Positions 55,573 to 64,000 of a stretch of 64,000 nucleotides of DNA are shown piece by piece. This DNA is from Xiphophorus maculatus (taxonomy: Eukaryota > Chordata > Actinopteri > Cyprinodontiformes > Poeciliidae). The notes under the pieces are model-generated. The model saw only the letters and a list, made by a program, of their open reading frames with translations, had not been told where the DNA came from and searched no databases. Both the position numbers and the translations under genes were made by a program. Location of the stretch: NCBI RefSeq assembly GCF_002775205.1, contig NC_036450.1, positions 15,147,479 through 15,211,478 on the forward strand, given 5' to 3'. Each line of letters begins with the position of its first letter. Position 1 is the stretch's first letter.

Positions 55573-56086
55573 CCGTATTTTCCGGGCTATAAGCCGCTAC
55601 TTTTTTCCTACGCTTTGAACCATGCGGCTTATACCCTGGTGCGGCTTTTCTGTGGATTTTTCTTCAACCGCCAGGGGGCTCTTTAGCAGGAAGTGAATCA
55701 TTGGAAGTCAAAATTGGAAATCAAAGAAGAAAGTGCTGATTTTCATTTAGAACAAGCCCATGCTAGCAGCAGGCATGACCGAGAAATTTTTTCAAACTCA
55801 TATGATGCAGCTTTTAAGTTGAGGGCCATCGATCTGGCAGTACAGGAGGGAAATAGAGCCGCTGTACGTAAACTCGGCATGAACGAAATCATGGTTTGGC
55901 TTTGGAGATGGAGGGCTGCGTCCTTAATAAATCCAGCAGATTTATCCTTATGGAAAACCGAGCACAGCGGAAACACCTGCGGCTTATAGCCCGGTGCGGC
56001 TTATATATGTACGTTTCCATTTATTTTTCAAAAAATCTGTAGGTGTGGCTTATAGCATGGTGCGTTCTATAGTCTGGAAAATACGG
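55573..56086 (+). mobile_element. 514-bp pogo-like MITE with HTH remnant
   Basis: Ends 'ccgtattttccgggctataa' and the inverse of 'ccagactata...' pair as imperfect terminal inverted repeats, flanked by TA on both sides (55571-55572, 56087-56088). An internal frame (about 55693-55989, no ATG at its start) encodes SYDAAFKLRAIDLAVQEGNR and AAVRKLGMNE, the N-terminal helix-turn-helix of pogo-type transposases. The catalytic domain is absent, so it is a deletion derivative needing a transposase in trans. Copies of 'ggtgcggctt' recur inside (about 55639 and 55994). Confidence 0.75.
55668..55682 (+). promoter_or_regulatory. Candidate CTCF motif inside the pogo-like MITE
   Basis: ccgccagggggctct matches the CTCF core CCGCCAGGGGGC. 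It lies within the left third of the MITE, so it may be shared by all copies of this family. Pattern match only. Confidence 0.4.
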
Positions 56087-56089
56087 TAC

Positions 56090-57480
56090 TAATCAAAACT
56101 ATCTGCTGAGCTAATAATATTTCTTCAGGACTATATTTAGTCTCATGTTAATAAAAAAAAAGTCCAATAATCTAACTGAACGAAATTTAAATTCAAGTCA
56201 GTTTGTCATAAAAAGGCAACCAGATTCCTCAGGGGTCTATAGGGTATAAGTGTGAAAATTCATTACACAGTTAAAAGAAAAAAAAACTCATTGTGATTTA
56301 TGCTTGGGATTTATTCATCAGGATTTATGAAACAAATGTTTTGACCTTAAATTGTTTAAAATGTATAGGAGTTTAGTTTCGTTTTCTGATGAAACAGGAT
56401 CTTTCTTAATTTTTCTTTCTTCTCCATGATGTCAAATATGCTGATGGAGATCAGATCGATAGTATTTCTGTAAATTTTCTTGATTCATATGCCTTCTTCT
56501 GCAATCAGCATACACTTCAAACATGAGCTGCTCTTCAACCCATTGTTTCCCATGAGTCCAGTCACACTCGTTCCATTCAAGAAGCTTCTCAAGCATGAAA
56601 TAAAACACACATCCAAGTATTCCCATGTAGGTACCAAAGCAGTTTTCAAGTGTGCGCATTTTCCTTAGATAGTCAAATACATGTTTGCAAACATTAAACA
56701 TTAACGGCCTTTCAGACCAAAAGAGTTAAAAAGGAAACATCACACTGCTGCTCACATACATGAGTCATGGCAGAAATTGCTGCTCTGTGTCCCTCTCTGG
56801 GCCTATTAGTGAGGAGGTTTCGGGCCACAGTGCTTCTGGTAATGAGCCCACCAGCACAATACAGGCAGCGGGCCGGAACAGCTGAGGGCAGACAGCACTG
56901 GCAGGACGGGGCGACTGGGACTTCCTACATTTAGCACAGAGCTACACTGACACTACGTTCACATGTGAGGTGCAGAGACAGAGAGTCTGTCTCATGTATG
57001 GGTTCGTTTGTGTGATACAACAGCGCCTGTGGCCCATTTTTAGAAACGAGCCACAAAAACGGTACCACCGGGGCCTCCCTGGAGAAATAAGTGCCAGAAA
57101 GGCAACAGCGGAGTGTGGGGCAATCAGTGGGATGATGGGCTTGGGTTGTCCTGCACCAGTCATCCAGAAAGTTCTCCACTTTATGTGCCGGTCCAAGATG
57201 CAGGCCAAGCAATTCGGCCCAGTGAAAAAGCATAATGTTCTCTGGGAATGCAGTAACAACCTGCCCAGTTTATTTCCCCCTTTGTTTTGGCTCTTGGAGA
57301 GACACAGATTGTGTTTACCGGCAATTTTAGGTGAAATATGCCTGATGGGTTTACGGCGTGTGTTCCCCCCCCTTATTAGAAATCAATGGTTTTTCATTTC
57401 TATCACAAGCAAAGACAGAGACATTCACTAGCTACTGAGCTCTTTGGCAATTTTGAAAACCCACCAAATGGACAAAGTTA
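56090..57480. other. Intergenic; non-repetitive block 56760-57380
   Basis: 56090-56750 is AT-rich with nothing recognised. 56760-57380 is of balanced composition and high complexity without coding support, though open frames occur on both strands (56970-57431 plus, 56931-57233 minus). It is a candidate conserved non-coding element 3' of pax8; conservation cannot be tested here. Confidence 0.3.
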
Positions 57481-57499
57481 CTTTTCATCTCAACTACCC

Positions 57500-57700
57500 T
57501 ACATGGCAAAAGTTTTAATACCTTCAAACCTTTGTACATTTTGTCACCAAACATCGTCACATTTTAGTGCATTTTATTGGGTTTTCATCTTCATGATTGA
57601 GACAAAGCAGTGCACAATCATGAAGATGAAAGAAAAGAATGAATATTGAATATTTTTACAAGTAAAAATCTGAGAGCAGTGAAAATGTATTTAATTTATT
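57500..57700. mobile_element. Tc1-like terminal fragment
   Basis: 'catggcaaaagttttaatac', 'tttgtacattttgtcaccaa', 'tgcattttattgggttttca' and 'tttttacaagtaaaaatctg' follow in the order of a fish Tc1-type element end. No transposase part is seen. Probably a fragment. Confidence 0.55.
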
Positions 57701-57903
57701 AATTTGTAGAATCATTTTTATTGCAGCTAAGTCACCCTAAGTAAGTGACTTAGGGTGTGTATCTCCCTGCTTTGTTCATGTAAAAACAAAATGTTACACC
57801 CATTATTATTGGACGGAGACTTTTCCCTGCTGAAGTATAGCATTCAGACAGAATGGTGCTTTGTTTATTGCATGTAAGCCTAAAAGTAACATTTTTGGTA
57901 ATA

Positions 57904-59169
57904 CACTGCCTGGCCAAAAAAAAAAGTCGCCACCAAAAAATGGTCACACTCTCTAATATTTTGTTGGACCACCTTTAGCTTTGATTACAGCCCGCATTCG
58001 CTGTGGCATTGTTTCAATAAGCTTCTGCAGTGTCACAAGATTTATTTCCATCTAGTGTTGCATTAATCTTTCACCAAGATCTTGTATTGATGATGGGAGA
58101 GTCTGACCACCGCGCAAAGCCTTCTCCAGCACATCCCAAAGATTCTCAATGGGGTTAAGGTCTGGACTCTGTGGTGGCCAATCCATGTGTGAAAAAGATG
58201 TCTCATGCTCCCTGAACCACTCTTTCACAATGCGAGCCCGATGAATCCTGGCATTGTCATCTTGGAATATGCCCGTTCCATTTGGGAAGACAAAATCCAT
58301 TGATGGAATAACCTGGTCATTCAGTATATTCAGGTAGTCAGATGACCTCATTCTTTGGGCACACAATGTTGCTGAACCTAGACCTGACCAACTGCAGCAA
58401 CCCCAGATCATAGCACTGCCCCCACAGGCTTGTACAGTAGGCACTAGGCATGATGGGTGCATCACTTCACCTGCCTCTCTTCTTACCCTGATGCACCCAT
58501 CACTCTGGAACAGGGTAAATCTGGACTCATCAGACCACATGACCCTCTTCCATTCCTCCAGAGTCCAATCTTTATGCTCCCTAGCAAACTGAAGCCTTTT
58601 TTCTGGTTAGCCTTACTGATTAGAGGTTTTCTTACGGCTACACAGCTGTTCAATCCCAACCCCTTGAGTTCCCTTCGCATTGCGCGTGTGGAAATGCTTT
58701 TGCGTTCACAATTAAACATACTCCTGAGTTCTGCTGTTGTTTTTCTTCGGTTTGATTTGACCAAACGTTTAAGTAATCGCCGATCACGATCATTCAGGAT
58801 TTTTTTCCGACCACATTTCTTCCTGGAAGATGATGGTTCCCCACCATCCTTCCAGTTTTTAATGATGCGTTGGACAGTTCTTAACCCAATTCTAGTAGTT
58901 TCTGCAATCTCCTTAGATGTTTTCTCTGCTTGATGCATGCCAATGATTTGACCCTTCTTAAACAGACTAACGTCTTTTCCACGACCACAGGATGTGTCTT
59001 TTGCCATGGTTGTTTAAGAAATGAGGAACTACTCATTGCATCAGCTGGGGTTAAATAACTTGTTGCCAGCTGAAAGATAATCACCTATGCAGTACTTATC
59101 CAATAGGAGGCTTGTACCTATTTGCTAAGTTAAATCCAGGTGGCGACTTTTTTTTTTGGCCAGGCAGTG
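57904..59169 (-). mobile_element. Full-length Tc1-like transposon, 1266 bp, perfect 31-bp TIRs
   Basis: Terminal inverted repeats 57904-57934 and 59139-59169 are identical over 31 bp (cactgcctggcc, ten A, gtcgccacc and the inverse). Both ends are flanked by TA (57902-57903, 59170-59171), the Tc1/mariner target duplication. A single transposase gene, with two lesions, fills the interior on the minus strand. The perfect repeats suggest a fairly recent insertion compared with the other Tc1 relics here. Confidence 0.93.
57953..59007 (-). pseudogene. Tc1-family transposase, broken by a frameshift and a nonsense codon
   Basis: Start ATG at 59007-59005; the family's natural stop is at 57953-57955. 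The N-terminal part (59007 to about 58600) has the paired-like helix-turn-helix region (KTSKEIAETTRIGLRTVQRI) and the basic GRKKILNDRDRRLLKRL. The C-terminal part has DDE/D blocks MWSDESR, IFQDDNA and [14 protein letters not shown]. Two breaks are visible: a net single-base loss in an A run (T run on +, 58597-58602), and TAG at 58052-58054 where related transposases usually have Trp. These transposases cut and paste DNA between the terminal repeats. This copy should not make an active enzyme unless the homopolymer call is a sequencing error, and even then the stop removes the last 32 residues. Confidence 0.9.
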
Positions 59170-59174
59170 TATTT

Positions 59175-60430
59175 TTAGTCCTAGTTTGCCAGAAGCCTCC
59201 ACAACATGTTTTTTTGTTGTTTTTTATTTTTATTTTTAGGTTTTAACAGTTTTAAAAGTAGTCCAAGTTAACTTTTGCATTACTGCAGAGAAAAAACAAG
59301 AAAGAACATTGAAATCTACTCTTTTCTCTATTTGCAACATGTCCAACATCCTATCACACAGCCACCTGTCAGCATGTGCTGGACCTCCTTTAGGACAGAT
59401 AAAGGACGTTTACTTTACTTTAGAGACATTACCATTAGAAAAATATCATGTTGAGCTTTTCTTCAGTTTCCTTCGTCTAAATTTGCCCCACTTTGGCGTT
59501 GTTTTCTAGAAAAAACCAAATCAGAGAGCATGAGCTTGAAGCACCACCGCCATGAGCCGACTGCTCCTCTCTCAAATTTCAAGACGCTATCTGATCCGGC
59601 TGAAACAAACGTGGCAGTCAAACGGAGCGCAGTGGTCAAACAGAGGGTGTTCCTGTGCACAGGCAGGTGCTCTGTGCCTATTAAACAACGCTCAGAGCCT
59701 AAAGGCAGGAAGCTACTGTTGACTGGAAGACATCAAGAAAAACGCACCTTTCAAAGCACACACACGCACACATTGAGGTGGATAAACTCTTCCAGGTATC
59801 AGGTACCGCCCCGAGGGATAGAGTTGACCTGTGAAGACCTGAGGAGGCAAACACACCCTTCATTGAGACATACATATTGATTTTACAGACTGATCTGTGA
59901 ATAATACTGCAGATTATACATTAATCAAGTGACGCAAGAACATATGAACATATCGCTGTGTATGAATGAAGCCTGGTGGTTAAAGAAAGGTAATGTATGA
60001 GTGAAAAGATGACACAAGATAAGATGGAGGAGATTGGACTTCAAGCATTCACTTTGCTCCAACAGTTGCTTTAACTCATGAAGCTCTGACCCGAAGGCCC
60101 CGCCGCTGCGTGTTTACCCTGCATCTACAAAAGATGCTGGGTCCACATCTGAAGACTGCAGTCTGAGCTGTGAGTGTGTTTATGTGTGTGAGTGTGTGCT
60201 GGGAGAAAAAAAAAGGGCAAAAAGAGGTCATGCATTGAAATGCCCTCGAGCAAAGCCTTAACTCCTCTTTAGATGCTCGATCCTTTGCCAAAACGCAAAC
60301 ATTTATAGACTTTTTTTCTAACAGGATCTGAGAGGAAGAAAATTTAAAATGATCCTAATTGAAGCTTCAGAAATGTTTCTCAATCGAAGTACGAATCAGT
60401 TCTCTCATTCTGATTTACATTTTTTGAAAA
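59175..60430. other. Intergenic, nothing recognised
   Basis: No supported exon. 59525-59880 is less AT-rich and open in one + frame (59530-59880), but it has no recognisable domain and no splice signals supporting it as coding. Confidence 0.4.
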
Positions 60431-60439
60431 AAGTCCACA

Positions 60440-60800
60440 GGTAGTCCAGTAGAGTTTCCCCGTTTTCTCAGATTACAACACACAAAGGAGTCAAAGAGGA
60501 AGGTACAATGATACATGGTATTCAAACGTTTTTACAAATAAAAATGTGAAAAGTCCGCACATGTATTCAGCTCATTACTACAAGTCTTTCATAGTGTCTC
60601 TATCTTATTTGCCCATTTTTCTTTGCGAAATAGCTCACCCTTCAATATTCTCATTTAGATTTGGGACTGAACTTTTACTGTGCCTTTTAAACAATGTCTT
60701 AACAGGCTTACTCTGTTATTACTACTGTACTATAGCATACTCTGCATATAGGCATTGGAGTAAAATGGGGCAAATGCATGTCTCTGTTTTCATTTATAAA
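60440..60800. mobile_element. Tc1-like fragment
   Basis: 'caatgatacatggtattcaa' and 'tttttacaaataaaaatgtg' (about 60505-60550) match the shared end region of fish Tc1-type elements. The adjoining sequence is strongly diverged. Boundaries approximate. Confidence 0.5.
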
Positions 60801-60899
60801 ATAAATAAAATAAGCAAAATAAAAATACATGTTGGCCTGTCACAAAAAATACCAGTACAGTACATTGAGGTTTGTGGGGAACGAATACCTTCCTTTTCG

Positions 60900-63100
60900 T
60901 TAAGTGGATATCAGATGAGAGCTGGAGTGAATAAGTGCAGCGTCAATGCCATCTTGAATAGACGAGGCGAGTCTGAGTGAAAAAAACAAACCACTTGAAA
61001 GAACCAAAGAGAGATTTTAAGGAGCCTCGACAGTGAAGAACACTTCACAGGAGCAGGAGTCAAGAGCAAGGAGAGAAAGACGATAAACAAGAAAAACCAA
61101 AGAGGAGATCATTTTTGTCCTCAGTGGCATGAAATCAAGTCTTCACTCACACAAAAGATGGAAAGTAACAAATGGAGCATTTTTTTTTTTTGGGTCGCAT
61201 TTTCTAGTGTTTTTGGCAACAAGGGAACAATTTTCAAAGCCACATTAAGGCATAGCGATGCCTAAAGTGAACAGCTGCATAGGGGGAAAATAAAAGAGAG
61301 GAACAAAAGAGAAACTGTGTTTTGAAACAAGCCACTAATGATCCCAACTTGAGCTCTTGGCTTTTTAATTGCCCACCCAGGCCTGACTGAGTCGCCCAGA
61401 GCTTGAGAATGGAGCAGCGCACACAGAACAAAAGCAGCCCGGTTCCAGGGACGAGTCGCCCTCTGAACCCGGCAGCTAACGCAGCCCCTGCTGCTGAGGC
61501 CCGGCGTTATTGTTGCTGCAGATCAGGAGAGTGATGGCTCTTCAAAGGAACAAGGCCACCAGCACCACTGCTGAAGTCATGCTCTGCAGGCCAAGTGAGA
61601 AGAGCTTTAGGACCAAATTGGCACATTCAGCATTAACTGTGGCACAGACAATTAATAAACTCTCCTATTTGAAATCAGAGAAACAATTCATGTGGCCTAC
61701 ATTTTCACATTTTTTCTGCCATTTTCCTTTTTGTTCTTCACATTCCTGTCTTGATCGCACATGGCATAGAGTGAAAACAAATAACTTTATTTCCTTACAA
61801 ATATGTCATGTTTTATCATTTATAAACCTTCTTCATTCTGCAACAGGATGCCTTTCTCCAGCCATGTTGTTAATGTACAGGTGGCCCCGGGGCCACTGTC
61901 ACTCCTGTGGCCAATCAGTCATTCTCATCAGCAGAATCTGACTTTTCTTAATGAGCTGTTGTTATTGTTATGGACCGAGTGTTCCTCATGACGTTTACCC
62001 ACCAACAGAAAAAAATAAATAAATAAAAATCACAAAATAGATGCGAAAAGTTTTGTCAGTTTTTGACACTAAAACCTCACGTTGTGACCGTTTAGTATTG
62101 TTCCTGCTCTTTGCTGCAGCCCATTCACATCCCGTTTCTGTATTTACTAGCAGTGTGTATGGGTGTGTTTGCGCGTTAGTTTCGGTCATTGTACTCAACT
62201 GCTGATTAACAGGCTGAGAAAACTCAAAACAGGACGTGGGCCAACTTGGTGCCACAATTTACAGGAAAACAGACAAAAACCCAGGACGTTCGCCTGAGAC
62301 AGTGTGTCTTATTTATGCCGTTTTCAGGTTTATTGCAGTAATTGAAAGTTTAGGAAAGTTTTATATTTAATGTTTTTATTTTTGTGAAGGACATTTTGAC
62401 TCAAACAAATTAAATATAAAACATTAAAAAGCATTCCACATTTCACTAGTCAGTCAGATGACAACTATCCTAATTTCAAAATTTAGAAAAAAAAGAAATA
62501 GACATTTTAGCTTTAATTTAAATAGAAAAAATAAAAAAGAAACCAGATTCAAAAAAAAAAAAAACACAAACTAATTAATTTAATCTAAAAGAAAAAGAAA
62601 TAAAACTAAATGGAAAACAGAACATAAAAGGTAAAAAATGTAATTAGGAAAAAAATTAAAAGCATAACCAAATAACATTAATAAAGGCTAGCGGTAAACT
62701 CTGCATTTTATGTTTCCTGTGAACACTTTATTGATTTATCTGTGAAAACTGAACACAAATGGGTTCATTGATTCATATTTTGCAGTTTGGGCTTAGTAAG
62801 GGAATAAATGTCCTGAAGTATTTCAAATTATGTTGCTTTCTTAAATCCTGTCACATTTTCAACCCAAGTTTTTGTTTGTTTTTTTTTTACAGGTGCTAGG
62901 TAACATGTTGTGTTACTTTAGAAGTCCTTCATTTAAACAAATCATCTAAGAGATAAATTCATAGATGAAAAACAAATATTAAATCAACATTTTAACATTT
63001 TGAATAGAACACTTAGAACTATATATATATAAAAAGTGCAATACAAAAATAAAACTAAAGCAGTTCTTCTTCCTGGTTCCATTTGTTTAGACATGTGCTG
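60900..63100. other. Intergenic; non-repetitive block 61370-61930
   Basis: 61370-61930 is balanced in composition and non-repetitive, a candidate conserved non-coding element on the psd4 side of pax8. 62300-63060 is very AT-rich. TTTATT words at 62727-62732 and near 62328 could be minus-strand poly(A) signals for psd4. Confidence 0.3.
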
Positions 63101-63105
63101 TTCTA

Positions 63106-63122
63106 CAGCACCCTCTTGTGGT
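63106..63122 (-). promoter_or_regulatory. Candidate CTCF motif (- orientation), 3' of psd4
   Basis: The minus strand reads taccacaagagggtgct, close to CCACNAGAGGGCGCT with one core change. It lies between the pax8 region and psd4. Pattern match only. Confidence 0.35.
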
Positions 63123-63465
63123 AAACATCCGTAAGAAAGTTTGTGACCTCACAAAACATACACTTTGACCTAAAAGAAAAACATAAATGCTGGTACCACA
63201 ATATTTCAGTTCATAAAAGACTTGCAAATTCAGACAAAACTAACCAAGTTAGGTCCAATTCAATTTATGGAGATTATTAGTTGTGCATTTCGCATTTATG
63301 TGAAAATGAACTAGACAAAAATAAAAAAAATTACTGAGAGGGCTATTACATGGATCTTTGTAAAAGCCCCTTTTTACTAGTGAAATTTACAGCTTATTTC
63401 ACTATCTGTAAAATCTCAGCAGAAATGCTTAAAAGTGCGTCTTTGGGCGCAACAATCGCTTCATG

Positions 63466-63976
63466 TCAGGCCTCCTTAATTCGAGGGACGATGGTCCGGC
63501 GATAAGTCCGTCTCTCGGAGATATTACGCTTGACTTTTACTATTGTCGGAGAGTTCACCTCAAGATCCAGAGAAGGACTAGAGTAAGACCGTTTCAGGCC
63601 AGCTTCATTATCGTCTTCATCCCCCATGCAGTCTCCACAGGTAGTCTTGTCAAACAGTTTTAGGTCGGCGCTGGCCAATGTGTCGTCCTCAGTCTTCGGC
63701 ACTGTCTTCCAGGCTTCCATCACCTGGATGTAGGTCTCGTAGCGACACACCTGTGGTTGAACGACAAACACTGAATAACTTGTAGATCTACATCTACTCA
63801 TGCTTAAGCTCACACAGCAGCTCCAGTACCTCGAACTGCAGGTACTCTGTTCTGACACGGTGTTCCTCCAGATCCCTGGTTTTAGCTTTTTTGCTGTCTG
63901 GCGGGTTCTCCTCCTGATGCAAGAGGTCGGCTTTGAAGGAATCCAGTTTTCCTGTGTGACACTGCAGCTGACGTTC
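63466..63976 (-). CDS. psd4: PSD/EFA6-family Arf6 exchange factor, last two exons (probably psd4)
   Basis: Two exons on the minus strand, 63830-63976 and 63466-63750, joined in phase 0. They encode the C-terminal coiled-coil tail and end: KKAKTRDLEEHRVRTEYLQFE, then VCRYETYIQVMEAW, KRSYSSPSLDLEV, VKVKRNISERRTYRR and the stop. The EEHR..EYL.FE..RYETY pattern is typical of the region after the PH domain in PSD/EFA6 proteins, which activate ARF6 at the plasma membrane through a Sec7 domain. The Sec7 and PH exons would lie beyond the right edge. The assignment to PSD4 rather than PSD1-3 rests mainly on the human PAX8-PSD4 neighbourhood, also tail-to-tail. An acidic insert (GDEDDNEAG) precedes the Ser-rich end. 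Confidence 0.75.
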
Positions 63977-64000
63977 CTACATCAGGAAAATGACAGGAAA

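Noticed and set aside
55693-55989. 98-aa frame with HTH as a host gene
   Set aside because: It lies wholly within TA-flanked inverted repeats and matches only the N-terminal part of pogo-type transposases, with no ATG at its start; it is a MITE remnant.
57733-57757. Hairpin caccctaagt/acttagggtg as a terminator or small RNA
   Set aside because: Too short and isolated; no promoter or transcript evidence, and it lies among transposon fragments.
58457-58933. 158-aa + strand frame
   Set aside because: Antisense of the Tc1 transposase pseudogene.

Overview
This is a eukaryotic, almost certainly teleost fish, nuclear window. Genes are split by GT-AG introns, the proteins match vertebrate families closely, and the repeats are typical of fish (Tc1/mariner relics, a pogo-like MITE, long pure microsatellites). 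No bacterial genes, CRISPR arrays, operons, tRNA or rRNA genes were seen. The species cannot be named from the sequence alone.

Layout from left to right: (1) 136-1123 (+), the last four exons of a VIP36-like cargo lectin, best match LMAN2L. (2) 10422-15457 (-), a complete four-exon wbp1 gene (296 aa) that runs tail-to-tail with lman2l. (3) 17096-21459 (+), a complete six-exon arl3 small GTPase (182 aa), head-to-head with wbp1 across about 1.6 kb. (4) About 21.8-38.1 kb, a 16-kb gene-free interval with low-complexity tracts, one degenerate Tc1-type relic and several non-repetitive blocks that could be regulatory. (5) 38.1-53.6 kb (+), the complete pax8 transcription-factor gene: one non-coding first exon and eleven coding exons, 468 aa. 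(6) 54-63.4 kb, an intergenic stretch holding a SINE-like repeat, a 514-bp pogo-like MITE and a nearly intact but broken Tc1 transposon with perfect 31-bp terminal repeats. (7) 63466-63976 (-), the last two exons of a PSD/EFA6-family Arf exchange factor, probably psd4, tail-to-tail with pax8.

The genes are not a pathway cluster, but their order is informative. In human, PAX8 and PSD4 are convergent neighbours on chromosome 2, which also carries WBP1 and LMAN2L. The related set PAX2, ARL3 and WBP1L lies on chromosome 10. The window therefore looks like the PAX8-side paralogon from the early vertebrate genome duplications, with an ARL3 copy beside wbp1 that the human PAX8 side appears to lack. 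Finding no undescribed molecular system, I rate this paralogy layout, the candidate CTCF motifs around pax8 and a few splice and element details as the most interesting points. Exon boundaries come from splice consensus, reading-frame continuity and remembered family sequences, not from transcript data.
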